64,000 bases of DNA from contig NZ_JBEQCS010000004.1 of NCBI RefSeq assembly GCF_046054195.1, positions 62,001-126,000 on the forward strand, given 5' to 3'. This DNA comes from Celerinatantimonas sp046054195. Its GTDB lineage: Bacteria > Pseudomonadota > Gammaproteobacteria > Enterobacterales > Celerinatantimonadaceae. The notes beneath the pieces were generated by a model, which was not told the DNA's origin, made no database searches, and saw nothing but the letters and a program-made list of their open reading frames with translations. Position 1 is the first letter of the stretch. Each line of letters opens with the position of its first letter. A program made the position numbers and the translations under genes. Positions 45,500 to 53,886 of this stretch are shown here, piece after piece.

Positions 45500-46220
45500 A
45501 ACATATCTCTCTGATAGCATCGCAACCAGTCATCCGCAATTAAGTGAGATAGTCGGAACCCGCATCAATAAACTGCGCCAATGGGCGCAATCGGTTCGTG
45601 AATCACAACCCAGTGATGATAGACAGTGGCAAGAATGCGTTGCCATGATTGATTATCAATGCCTTAGCGCCAAAAAATTTCTCCAAGGGATCTATCAGAT
45701 GCCTGGCGTAACAGGCGAAAGTAACGAGCTATGGATTGAACCCCGCGGGCTCAGCGCGGTTATTATCGATGAAGATATGCCAGCTGCTGCGATAAGTGGC
45801 ATGATTAGCGCAGCCCTATTATGCCGGAACAAAGTGAAAGTAGCCGCCCATCCGCAATTAAAACCTTATGCTGAAGGGATGCTTAAACAGCTTATGGGAC
45901 GCTTTGTTGCTACGGGGGAAGTGTCAATTGTCAGTTGGGAGCAAAAAGAGCAATTGCTTAATGAACCTGAATTAAGAATAGTGGCTCTGGGGTCAAAAAA
46001 TAATGAGTTAATTATTTCGCTTAATCGCCAGCTAGCTCTGCGCGATGGCATCATTGTGCCTTTGATTTGCGAAACTGACCCTTATCTGACGACCATAAAT
46101 AATGCCTCATTTTGTATTAATTTTGGCGTTGAAAAAACCTGCACGATTAACACCACGGCAATTGGTGGCAACGCAAGTTTACTTGAACTTGGAGCCACGG
46201 CTGCAGTAACTAAGAACTAA
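45486..46220 (+). CDS. detached PutA C-terminal domain (ALDH-superfamily fold, non-catalytic)
   Basis: A 244-residue protein that aligns by eye along its length with the final 220 or so residues of long (E. coli-type) PutA: INKLRQWAQ, MPGVTGESNELW, LALRDGIIVP and the final INTTAIGGNASLLELG match ALREWA, GPTGERNTW, VAARDGTIVS and VNTAAAGGNASLMTIG there. In long PutAs this domain has an aldehyde-dehydrogenase-like fold without catalytic residues and caps the substrate tunnel. Here no catalytic Cys motif is present. AAGGAG seven bases upstream and a 14-base overlap with putA indicate coupled translation. It is often annotated as a pyrroline-5-carboxylate dehydrogenase, which would be misleading. 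Confidence 0.8.
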   Translation: MEMLKTYLSDSIATSHPQLSEIVGTRINKLRQWAQSVRESQPSDDRQWQECVAMIDYQCLSAKKFLQGIYQMPGVTGESNELWIEPRGLSAVIIDEDMPAAAISGMISAALLCRNKVKVAAHPQLKPYAEGMLKQLMGRFVATGEVSIVSWEQKEQLLNEPELRIVALGSKNNELIISLNRQLALRDGIIVPLICETDPYLTTINNASFCINFGVEKTCTINTTAIGGNASLLELGATAAVTKN

Positions 46221-46238
46221 TTAAAACGATGCCCCACT

Positions 46239-46288
46239 TAAGCTGCCACTTCACAAAGATGCTAAATGATAACTGAAGTGGTGGCTTG
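46239..46288. terminator. imperfect inverted repeat after the put operon
   Basis: AAGCTGCCACTTCA and TGAAGTGGTGGCTT pair with two mismatches across a 22-base loop. It lies 18 bases after the put operon and reaches into the 3' end of the converging GNAT gene. There is no clear T tract. Confidence 0.35.
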
Positions 46289-46679
46289 AGATTTGAAACC
46301 CTTCTTGCAACAAAAATTTATGCGCAGCAAAGTTTTGTACATCACAGTTCATGTGCAATTGTCTGCAACCTGTTTGTTCTCCATAATGCTGCAACCAAGC
46401 AATTAATTTTTCTGCAACCCCGGTGTACTCCCATTTATGGGCAACACAGAAATCATCAAGCAAAATATATTTGCCCCAGCTCAGCTTCATCCCTTCGGTA
46501 AAACCAATGACGCCAACCAGTTCATCTTCAACCCATACGCCGATAAGCAAATAATGAAACTTCTGGCGCTGAACACTCACCTGCTTAGCCAACTCTTCAT
46601 GAGAATATTCGGTATATTTATCTGCCAATAGCTCGATAGCGGCATCCATACTCTGTGAATCAATCCAGTCCACTTGCAT
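46251..46679 (-). CDS. GNAT-family N-acetyltransferase
   Basis: A 142-residue acetyltransferase fold: N-terminal helices, ELVGVIGFTEG as strands 3-4, YILLDDFCVAHKWEYTGVAE as the acetyl-CoA loop region (a Q/RxxGxG-like turn that is poorly kept), and NFAAHKFLLQEGF as the typical C-terminal helix-strand. The acetyl-CoA phosphate loop departs from the canonical sequence, so activity is likely but not certain. The substrate is unknown. It is monocistronic next to two tRNA genes. Confidence 0.75.
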   Translation of the reverse strand: MQVDWIDSQSMDAAIELLADKYTEYSHEELAKQVSVQRQKFHYLLIGVWVEDELVGVIGFTEGMKLSWGKYILLDDFCVAHKWEYTGVAEKLIAWLQHYGEQTGCRQLHMNCDVQNFAAHKFLLQEGFQISSHHFSYHLASL

Positions 46680-46801
46680 AAACTATTCATCCTAAAAATA
46701 TAAGTCGCAAAACAAGTAGTTAATTAAGTATAGATAAAGAATAATGACTATTGAGTGAAAAGAATGTGATAAATGCTTGAAAGAGAAATGAAGGTTAAAA
46801 A

Positions 46802-46894
46802 TGGCGGTGAGAGAGGGATTCGAACCCTCGATAGGGCTATAAACCCTATACTCCCTTAGCAGGGGAGCGCCTTCAGCCTCTCGGCCATCTCACC
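46802..46894 (-). tRNA. tRNA-Ser(GCT)
   Basis: A 93-base class II tRNA with the CCA end encoded. The acceptor stem is GGTGAGA / TCTCACC; the anticodon stem-loop is CTCCC-CTGCTAA-GGGAG with GCT as anticodon, reading AGC and AGT. There is a long variable arm (TATAGGGTTTATAGCCCTA), and the T loop contains TTCGAAT. Confidence 0.95.
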
Positions 46895-46916
46895 GTTTAG
46901 AACTTAGAACTCATTG

Positions 46917-47004
46917 TGGCGGTGACGGAGAGATTCGAACTCTCGATACGTTGCCGTATACACACTTTCCAGGCGTGCTCCTTCAGCCACTCGGACACGT
47001 CACC
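46917..47004 (-). tRNA. tRNA-Ser(GGA)
   Basis: An 88-base class II tRNA with encoded CCA. The acceptor stem is GGTGACG / CGTCACC; the anticodon arm is CACGC-CTGGAAA-GTGTG with GGA as anticodon, reading TCC and TCT. A long variable arm is present. It lies 22 bases upstream of tRNA-Ser(GCT), so the two probably form one transcript. Confidence 0.95.
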
Positions 47005-47021
47005 ACTGTTACCTTTAAAGG

Positions 47022-47050
47022 CGAGGCGTATGTTATGGAATCACGCCTCG
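47022..47050 (-). terminator. possible terminator of glk
   Basis: CGAGGCGT / ACGCCTCG perfect 8-base stem with a 13-base loop, lying between glk and the tRNA genes. On the minus strand a short CCTTTA follows, so it is imperfect as an intrinsic terminator. Confidence 0.45.
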
Positions 47051-47107
47051 TCTTTCAACTATTTTCTTTACTTTAGTGTTTGATTGGTGAGCAAATCACC
47101 AATTTGC

Positions 47108-48091
47108 TCACTCAGCAATCTTTGCACCTAAATGATAACCCAACTCTTGGCGCAAATATGCAGCAGCACCTTGCAAACCAGGTTGCTCAGCGGTAATGAG
47201 ATAGACTGGGATTTTAGAGCAATAACGGCTAAAGCGGCCTTTTTCTTCAAAACGGTTACGAAAATCACTCGCAATAAAGTAATCGACAAAGTTACCAACC
47301 ACGCCACCAGCGATATAAACGCCACCAAAAGCACCTAGTGTTAACGCCAAATTACCACCGAAGCTCCCCATCATCTGACAGAACATCGCCAATGCTTGAC
47401 GGCAGACAGAATCTTCACCACTTAGGCCTTTAGCAGAAACATCAGCAGGTTGATATTGCTGAACTGGCTGTTGGTGAATATGGCAAAGCGCTTCATAGAT
47501 ATTTGCCAGCCCAGGCCCGGAAAGGATTCGTTCATTTGAAACTCGACCAAAACGACCTTTTAAGAAAGACAGCAATTCAACTTCAAGCTCAGAGATTGGC
47601 GAGAAATCAGCGTGTCCACCTTCACATGAGATTGGAATATACCGACCTTGATGATTGATAAGATGAGCCACCCCTAGCCCAGTTCCTGGCCCATAAACAC
47701 TAATAGGTGCCATAGGATCAGCAGGACCGCCTCCAATCTGAATTTTTTGCTTATCAGTTAGGGTCGGAATGCTCATCGCATTTGCTGTGAAATCGTTGAT
47801 CACATTGAAGCTTTCTAGCCCCAAATTGCGTTTTGTCTCACTTCTGGAAAAAGCCCAACTGTGGTTAGTCATTGCAATCCAGTCACCGCCAGTAGGACAA
47901 GCAATAGCGATACACGCTTCCTGCAGTTTTTCGTCCACTTCGTTCAGATAGGTACGAATTGCATCCTCAATCCCCGGAAACTCGCTGCAACGATATTTGA
48001 TAATGTGACTAATTTCGCCACTTTGATAATCGACCACACCTAGACGAATATTCGTCCCGCCAACATCTGCTATTAAGCCGGCACTCGCCAT
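47108..48091 (-). CDS. glk: glucokinase
   Basis: Phosphorylates cytoplasmic glucose with ATP. The Glk (not ROK) family is shown by LIADVGGTNIRLGVVD at the N-terminus, NDFTANAMSIP, GPGTGLGVAHL and CEGGHADFSP. The length of 327 residues is normal. AGGAG precedes the ATG at 48091. It is divergent from hexR, and a HexR-like palindrome lies about 90 bases upstream of its start. Confidence 0.95.
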   Translation of the reverse strand: MASAGLIADVGGTNIRLGVVDYQSGEISHIIKYRCSEFPGIEDAIRTYLNEVDEKLQEACIAIACPTGGDWIAMTNHSWAFSRSETKRNLGLESFNVINDFTANAMSIPTLTDKQKIQIGGGPADPMAPISVYGPGTGLGVAHLINHQGRYIPISCEGGHADFSPISELEVELLSFLKGRFGRVSNERILSGPGLANIYEALCHIHQQPVQQYQPADVSAKGLSGEDSVCRQALAMFCQMMGSFGGNLALTLGAFGGVYIAGGVVGNFVDYFIASDFRNRFEEKGRFSRYCSKIPVYLITAEQPGLQGAAAYLRQELGYHLGAKIAE

Positions 48092-48473
48092 GGGCTACTC
48101 CTTTTACTTTTATTGATCCTCATATTTTAGCCCGTATTGGCCTGAAGATAAAACCCACTGTTCTCTAATGTGAATAAATTTCGTTATAAAATTACGAAAG
48201 AGATGACAAAAATAGCTAAATTTAGATTTAAGTCATACTAAAATCCAATAAAAACATCTACTATTAAGTTGTTTAGTGGTAATTTTATCTTGAATGGAAC
48301 CATTTAGTCGTGCATTTTGACTAACTGAAAAAATCTTACAGATAGGGTAACAACTGGATCGGTTGAGCGTAATATAAGTACTGTTCATCATGCGCTAACC
48401 TGAAGCAGGTACAAAAATTCACCAAGTTCTCCGGACACTTGCTTAAAACGACAACAACATTAGACAGAATTTT
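48092..48473. promoter_or_regulatory. 382-base divergent region between glk and hexR
   Basis: Carries the glk and hexR promoters and no gene that I can see. It is AT-rich near glk. The clearest element is the palindrome at 48179-48199. A second, weaker half-site-like GGTAATTTTATC lies near 48275. Confidence 0.55.
48179..48199. promoter_or_regulatory. HexR-like operator upstream of glk
   Basis: TTTCGT, then TATAAAATT, then ACGAAA. The core CGTTATAAAATTACG agrees at most positions with the HexR consensus I recall, TGTAATnAAATTACA. Its place upstream of glk and close to hexR fits known HexR control of central carbon genes. Confidence 0.55.
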
Positions 48474-49319
48474 ATGAATACGCTCGAAAAAATCACCAAG
48501 AATATTGACTCTTTTAGTAAATCCGAACGGAAAGTCGCTGAAGTGATTATTGCGTCTCCACAAACAGCGATTCACTCGAGCATAGCAACCTTAGCAAAAA
48601 TGGCTGATGTCAGTGAGCCCACCGTCAATCGCTTTTGTAGGCGACTGGATACGAAAGGTTTTCCGGATTTTAAATTACATTTGGCACAAAGTCTGGCCAA
48701 TGGCACTCCTTATGTGAACCGCCATGTAGAAGAAGATGATGGACCAGAAGCCTACACGGCAAAAATCTTTGAATCATCGATTGCCTGTTTAGAAGCGGCT
48801 AAAAATAGCTTGGATCCAAATGTCATCAATCGTGCCGTTGACCTGTTGACGCAGGCTAAACGCATTACATTTTGTGGCCTCGGAGCATCTGCTTCCGTAG
48901 CTCAAGACGCGCTAAATAAATTCTTTCGCTTCAACGTCCCTGTGTCTTGCTCTAGCGATGTTGTCATGATGCGTATGAGTTGTATCTTGAGCACAGAAGA
49001 TGACGTTGTTGTACTCATTTCCCACACGGGGCGAACCAAAGAGCTAGTTGATATTGCTAAATTAGCCAGAGGTAATGGCGCGGCAGTCATTGCGATGACA
49101 TCAAAGCATTCGCCGCTAGCTGAATATTGCCACTTGTTGGTTGCAATGGATGTCCCTGAAGATACTGATGTGTATATGCCAATGGCATCTCGTCTCGCGC
49201 AGATGACTTTGATTGATGTTTTGGCAACCGGGTTTACACTGCGCCGCGGTGATAGATTCCGGGAAAACCTGAAAAAAGTGAAAAAGACATTGCGTGATTC
49301 ACGCATTGAACAATCATGA
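48474..49319 (+). CDS. hexR: HexR, RpiR-family regulator of central carbon metabolism
   Basis: A 281-residue regulator with an N-terminal RpiR helix-turn-helix (SKSERKVAEVIIASPQTAIH, then MADVSEPTVNRFCRRL) and a C-terminal SIS sugar-phosphate domain. It is close to E. coli HexR throughout, including DFKLHLAQSLANGTPYVNR. HexR senses KDPG and controls Entner-Doudoroff, pentose-phosphate and related genes. kdgK makes that ligand. The ribosome binding site before ATG 48474 is poor. Confidence 0.95.
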   Translation: MNTLEKITKNIDSFSKSERKVAEVIIASPQTAIHSSIATLAKMADVSEPTVNRFCRRLDTKGFPDFKLHLAQSLANGTPYVNRHVEEDDGPEAYTAKIFESSIACLEAAKNSLDPNVINRAVDLLTQAKRITFCGLGASASVAQDALNKFFRFNVPVSCSSDVVMMRMSCILSTEDDVVVLISHTGRTKELVDIAKLARGNGAAVIAMTSKHSPLAEYCHLLVAMDVPEDTDVYMPMASRLAQMTLIDVLATGFTLRRGDRFRENLKKVKKTLRDSRIEQS

Positions 49320-49358
49320 ATCACAACTAACCACTAGTTTTGACCGTGGTTGTTTAAT

Positions 49359-49386
49359 AAGGCCCATCCATCTTGTATGGGCCTTT
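49359..49386. terminator. terminator between hexR and the second chemoreceptor
   Basis: AAGGCCCAT / ATGGGCCTT perfect 9-base stem with a 9-base loop, followed by TTT on the plus strand. It lies 40 bases after hexR and just past the end of the minus-strand chemoreceptor gene, so it can serve both. Confidence 0.75.
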
Positions 49387-49393
49387 CTATTAT

Positions 49394-51292
49394 TTATTCA
49401 ATCTTAAATGCCGCAATTTTATGAGCAAGCTGTTCGGCTCGTCCATCTAAATCGACCGAATGGGCTCGCGATTTAGCGGCATCAGACACAAGCTGATCCG
49501 TGACGTCTTTAATGCGAGCACTGTTACTGGTGACATCAGAGGTAACCTGCGCTTGCTCCTCAGCAGCTGTTGCTATCTGCGCATTCATATCGCTAATCAC
49601 CTGTACAGCCTGATCAATCTGGTTGAGCGCTTGTGCAGCTTTTGAGGCATCTTCAACGGTATGCTGAGAATTCTCATAACTTTGCTGCATCATCGACACA
49701 GCCCTATCGGTTATCGACAACAAGGTGGTGATGGTCGATTGAATCTGTTCGGTTGAGCTTTGTGTGCGCTGCGAAAGGTTGCGAACTTCATCAGCAACTA
49801 CGGCAAAGCCCCTGCCCTGTTCTCCAGCTCGAGCAGCCTCAATAGCCGCATTCAATGCCAACAAGTTTGTTTGCTCAGCAATAGTCTGAATCGCAGTCAA
49901 AATATCATTGATACTCTGAGCATGTTCATGCAACTCCCCAATTACTTTCGAAGTTTTCTCAACAGAACCTGCCAAGGTATCAATAGACTCGCGATTACTT
50001 TCAACTAATTGGCGACCTTCACCGGTTTTAATCGTCGCTTCGCCAACGGCTTCAAGTGTATGTTGAGCGTGAGATGCAATTTCAGCCGTTGCTGAGGCCA
50101 TCTCTTCGACAGCGGTAGCAACAGAGGTTACATCCCTCTGCTGCTCATTTAACCGTTTCGCAGTGCCATTGGCTCGTTGTTCTGATGCTTTTGCCGCATC
50201 ACTGAGCTGGCTGATATCTTCGCGCAAATCGGCAATCAGGGTCTGCATTGATGAGATAAACTGATTAAAGTTATTAGCCAACATTCCCACTTCATCGCGA
50301 TTGGACACTTCAATACGCTGAGTCAAATCACCACCGCCTTGGGCAATTTTTGCCAACGCATTAGAAACCACGGTTAAGGCTTTAAGTAAATGATAGCTGT
50401 ATAAATTAAACAAAATGATACAGATAATCGCAACAACTAACGCCACTGCTAGCTGCGACCAAAGAGAGTTATAAAGTGGACTTAAAATTGAGTTTTTATT
50501 AATAACAACAACCGTATATAAACGGCTGTCAGCTATCGGTGACACCATTACGTATGAACTGTTACCACCGATATCCATATTAACCATTTGATTAGACTGC
50601 GCCAGCTCATCTAGTTTAGCTTTGGTGAGTTGGCTGGCAATTGAACTGACTGGCTGATTTAGCAACTTGGTATTTTGATAAGCAAAGATATTGCCTTGTT
50701 GATTGGCAATTAATACCCAGCCTTTGCCAGGTAATTGGGCGCTTTTGAGCAAAACTAAAATTTTACTCATATTCATATCAGCCCCATACACCACCTGCTG
50801 TGAGTTCATCTGTTGAGCTAAGCCAAATGAAACTACATTTTCACCTGTTGCCGATGCAACCGATGGGTTGTCCATGTACAAAGTTTCTGGTTCTTTACTG
50901 GCATTTTTATACCAGCCCCAAATCCTTGGATCATTATTATCTGGCGCTAAGGTCACCCCTCCGGCATTTTGCTGAGAACCATCCGGATAGGCAATAAACA
51001 CGTTGGAAAAACCGGCACTATCGCGAGTTTGTTTGAGTGTAGTCAGTAGATTATCGGCTGGAAGTTTAGTCGGGATTGCTTTTAATACTCGTGAGCGAGC
51101 ATCAATCCAGTCTTTTACGTAGTGATTATAGTTAGTCGTTAATGATTGTAATTGTTGATTTAATATATTGGTACGTTGTGTAATTGAGCTGAAAAAAGAG
51201 ACAGTCATTACTGCAAGACATCCAACAAGGATTGCAACCGTCGCTGCGACTGAAAGTTTCAGTTTCAGCGATAATCCTTTCTTATGTTCCAT
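49394..51292 (-). CDS. methyl-accepting chemotaxis protein with dCache-like sensor
   Basis: A receptor of about 632 residues. It has a first membrane helix near 13-35 and a periplasmic region with RIWGWYKNASKEPETLYMDN and GKGWVLIANQQGNI that resembles dCache sensor domains of amino-acid receptors. A second helix near 285-305 is followed by HAMP (KIAQGGGDLTQRIEVSN) and the signalling hairpin with EQTNLLALNAAIEAARAGEQ. There is no CheR-docking pentapeptide. ATG 51292 is chosen over 51310 because GGGGG lies close upstream of it. The sensor differs strongly from that of the other receptor in the window. Confidence 0.9.
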   Translation of the reverse strand: MEHKKGLSLKLKLSVAATVAILVGCLAVMTVSFFSSITQRTNILNQQLQSLTTNYNHYVKDWIDARSRVLKAIPTKLPADNLLTTLKQTRDSAGFSNVFIAYPDGSQQNAGGVTLAPDNNDPRIWGWYKNASKEPETLYMDNPSVASATGENVVSFGLAQQMNSQQVVYGADMNMSKILVLLKSAQLPGKGWVLIANQQGNIFAYQNTKLLNQPVSSIASQLTKAKLDELAQSNQMVNMDIGGNSSYVMVSPIADSRLYTVVVINKNSILSPLYNSLWSQLAVALVVAIICIILFNLYSYHLLKALTVVSNALAKIAQGGGDLTQRIEVSNRDEVGMLANNFNQFISSMQTLIADLREDISQLSDAAKASEQRANGTAKRLNEQQRDVTSVATAVEEMASATAEIASHAQHTLEAVGEATIKTGEGRQLVESNRESIDTLAGSVEKTSKVIGELHEHAQSINDILTAIQTIAEQTNLLALNAAIEAARAGEQGRGFAVVADEVRNLSQRTQSSTEQIQSTITTLLSITDRAVSMMQQSYENSQHTVEDASKAAQALNQIDQAVQVISDMNAQIATAAEEQAQVTSDVTSNSARIKDVTDQLVSDAAKSRAHSVDLDGRAEQLAHKIAAFKIE

Positions 51293-51627
51293 ATTTCCCC
51301 CAATGAGCAAATTTTATATCTGCTCTCTCGTTGTATTTATAATGAGGTCCTTTTTAAACCAGATTCATTTATTTTTATGGTTTACCAACAAAGGGCTACA
51401 ACACTTTATCGACAAAAAACATTTTTTTTTGAGTTTCTGATGAACTTTTTATCCTGACGGCAGTCCTATATTATGCCAAGCAATTAAACACAGTCCTTAG
51501 CCCAGCACTTCGCAGTCGCTGGGTTTTTTTTATGCTCGATGATTGTATCGCGTAATAGAAAAATTAACTGACCTACTATTGCAGACCAGTTCGTAAAACG
51601 TAAACATAGGTTTACACGCAGAGATAA
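51293..51627. other. 335-base gap holding an unexplained terminator
   Basis: Between two minus-strand genes. Its right half contains a clear plus-strand terminator (51499-51531) with no plus-strand gene before it. An AT-rich TATATTATG near 51467-51475 could be a -10 element. The rest holds the upstream region of the chemoreceptor gene. Confidence 0.5.
51499..51531 (+). terminator. orphan intrinsic terminator, plus strand
   Basis: CCCAGC at 51501-51506 pairs with GCTGGG at 51518-51523; inside, ACT pairs with AGT around a TCGC loop. Eight T residues follow. No plus-strand ORF ends here, so it should close a non-coding transcript of perhaps 55-65 bases. Confidence 0.7.
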
Positions 51628-52233
51628 TTACTGACTTGCAGAGCGCATGGGAATAGTCTTTAACAAGCTGATTAAAGTCTGCCGGGATTTTTTTAAATCA
51701 ACCTCAAGTGTTCCATCTGAATTGAGAGTCGCATAGCCATCCACTGCCCCCTGCCACAGAGGGTCAGCAGCCCCCCGACGATAAATTCTAAGCAGTAGAG
51801 ACAAACTTTCACGACCCGTTGGACTTTGGCGATTGGCCTGATAAATACGCGCTAATGAATCCGTATTTTTTTGTAAAGGTGGGTGGTAAAGCGCCGCAGC
51901 AAAATAGAGGGTCGCAGCTGAAGGCGTGACCATAAATCCACGGTAATTTAACAGCGTATGCAACTGAGACTCAAGCCACTGGTAATGGGGTTTTAACGCA
52001 GCGTTGTTATGAGCAACCGCTTGGGTCATCTGTGGCGAAAAACGAATTAACGAGCCAATGACTAACGGATAACGTTCATCACGACTTACCATCAATGTTT
52101 GCATCGAACTGCTTGGGGAAGAAGACGCATGCAGAACTGGTGGCGATGAATGCGTAGAAACACACCCAGATAACCCACTCACACTCGCCGCAATCGCTAA
52201 AAAAGAGTAAATCGTTTTTTTAAACAGCCACAT
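51628..52233 (-). CDS. putative lipoprotein (DUF4136-like)
   Basis: A 201-residue lipoprotein with a signal peptide ending in the lipobox LSGC (Cys at about residue 24). Ser and Thr at the next positions suggest outer-membrane sorting. A serine-rich linker (HASSSPSSSMQ) follows. The C-terminal part, with LYFAAALYHPP, LSLLLRIYRRGAADPLWQGA and VDGYATLNSDG, resembles DUF4136-like proteins, in which a strand followed by WxG is common. The function is unknown. It is monocistronic. Confidence 0.6.
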   Translation of the reverse strand: MWLFKKTIYSFLAIAASVSGLSGCVSTHSSPPVLHASSSPSSSMQTLMVSRDERYPLVIGSLIRFSPQMTQAVAHNNAALKPHYQWLESQLHTLLNYRGFMVTPSAATLYFAAALYHPPLQKNTDSLARIYQANRQSPTGRESLSLLLRIYRRGAADPLWQGAVDGYATLNSDGTLEVDLKKSRQTLISLLKTIPMRSASQ

Positions 52234-52315
52234 AAAATTAAATCTTAAAAAATATCAAAAGCATCATATAGCGAAAGGACTCAAACTTAAATATTTTTCA
52301 ACAAAACCATCAATA

Positions 52316-52347
52316 AGCGGTATAACCCAAATAAGAGCTATACCGCT
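52316..52347 (-). terminator. possible terminator of fumarase
   Basis: AGCGGTATA / TATACCGCT perfect 9-base stem with a 14-base loop, 22 bases after the fumarase stop. The minus-strand tail TTATTGATGGTTTTG is only loosely T-rich. Confidence 0.45.
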
Positions 52348-52368
52348 ACACTAACAGAGCAATGACAT

Positions 52369-53886
52369 TTAAGATGGCTGCATCTGAGCAATTTTACCGC
52401 GCCAAATCACCGGCCCTTGCTCATGAACATTATTGCCACGAGAGTCAACAGCGACCGTCACTGGCATATCTTTGACTTCAAATTCATATATGGCTTCCAT
52501 ACCAAGATCTTCAAAAGCCACAACTCGAGCTTTTTTAATCGCTTTGGAAACAAGATAAGCAGCGCCGCCAACAGCCATCAAGTAAACGGCTTGATACTCT
52601 CGAATCAGTTGCACCGTTTGCTCACCACGTTCGGCTTTACCAATCATGCCAAGCAGCCCAAGTTTGGCAAGCATCATCTGCGTAAATTTATCCATCCGTG
52701 TCGAGGTCGTAGGTCCTGCTGGGCCAACCGCTTCGTCTCTGACCGCATCAACAGGCCCAACGTAATAGATAAAACGCCCGTTGAAATCAACTCCATCAGG
52801 GAGTGGCTTGCCATCTGCTAACAAATCCTGAATTCGTTTATGAGCAGCGTCTCGTCCAGTTAAAATTTTACCGTTGAGCAGCAATGTGTCTCCGGCTTTC
52901 CAAGTTGCAATTTCTTCTGAATCAATATCATCTAAATTGACCAGTTTAACCTCACCTGAAGCTGTTTGCGTAATCTCTGGCCACAGGCTGAGATCTGGCG
53001 GTGTAAATTCTGCGGCCCCATGGCCATCCAGTTCAAAATGGATGTGCCGAGTAGCTGCGCAATTGGGAATCAGTGCAACAGGTTTAGATGCGGCATGAGT
53101 TGGGAAAGATTTAACTTTCACATCTAAAACCGTGGTTAATCCACCCAGCCCTTGGGCGCCAATACCAAGTTTATTGACCCGGTCATAAATTGCTAGGCGC
53201 AGTTTTTCCTCTGTGGTTTGGGCGCCACGAGCTTTGAGCTCATGAATATCGCAAGGCGCCATGAGCGACTCTTTAGCTAAAACCGCCGCTTTTTCAGCTG
53301 TCCCGCCGATACCTATCCCCAACATTCCCGGTGGACACCAGCCCGCTCCCATCGTTGGCAATACTTTCTCAACCCACTTAACGATGTCATCAGATGGATT
53401 AAGCATGGCTAGTTTGGCTTTATTTTCTGAGCCGCCGCCTTTAGCTGCAATTTCCACCAAAACTTTATCACCAGCGACTAACTCAGTGTGAACAACCGCT
53501 GGGGCATTCGTTCCAGTATTTTTACGACTCCCTGCGGGGTCATCCACCAATGATTTACGCAGCGGATTATCACTGTTGATATAAGCTTTGCTTACACCTT
53601 CGTCAATGACGCTTTGCAGCGACTCATTAAAATCGAATCGAACTTGCATCCCAACTTTGACAAAAACTGTAACAATGCCAGTATCCTGACAGATTGGCCG
53701 ATGCCCCTGTGCAGACATTCGTGAGTTAATTAATATTTGCGCAATGGCATCTTTAGCCGCCGGGTTGAGCTCTTTCTCATAGGCTTCGCTCATTGCCTTA
53801 ATAAAATCAGCAGGATGATAATAAGAGATAAACTGCAATGCATCTGCAACGCTATCTACCAGATCTTGTTTTTGGATGACCGTCAT
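52369..53886 (-). CDS. fumA: class I (iron-sulfur) fumarate hydratase
   Basis: Interconverts fumarate and malate in the TCA cycle with a [4Fe-4S] cluster. The 505 residues have the class I layout: RPICQDTGIV with the first cluster Cys, GWCPPGMLGIGIGG, then IPNCAATRHIHFEL. The C-terminal beta half contains GPTTSTRMDKFTQMM. It is a single polypeptide, not a split alpha/beta pair. AGGAG lies upstream of ATG 53886. I name it fumA for the class; it could equally be called fumB. Confidence 0.93.
   Translation of the reverse strand: MTVIQKQDLVDSVADALQFISYYHPADFIKAMSEAYEKELNPAAKDAIAQILINSRMSAQGHRPICQDTGIVTVFVKVGMQVRFDFNESLQSVIDEGVSKAYINSDNPLRKSLVDDPAGSRKNTGTNAPAVVHTELVAGDKVLVEIAAKGGGSENKAKLAMLNPSDDIVKWVEKVLPTMGAGWCPPGMLGIGIGGTAEKAAVLAKESLMAPCDIHELKARGAQTTEEKLRLAIYDRVNKLGIGAQGLGGLTTVLDVKVKSFPTHAASKPVALIPNCAATRHIHFELDGHGAAEFTPPDLSLWPEITQTASGEVKLVNLDDIDSEEIATWKAGDTLLLNGKILTGRDAAHKRIQDLLADGKPLPDGVDFNGRFIYYVGPVDAVRDEAVGPAGPTTSTRMDKFTQMMLAKLGLLGMIGKAERGEQTVQLIREYQAVYLMAVGGAAYLVSKAIKKARVVAFEDLGMEAIYEFEVKDMPVTVAVDSRGNNVHEQGPVIWRGKIAQMQPS

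Noticed and set aside
46802..47004. tRNA-Ser genes as an integration site for a mobile island
   Set aside because: No integrase, no direct repeat of a tRNA end, and no change in gene character on either side.
51293..51345. Sigma-28 promoter upstream of the second chemoreceptor
   Set aside because: A GCAGATAT -10-like sequence exists on the minus strand, but the -35 region matches only three of eight bases.
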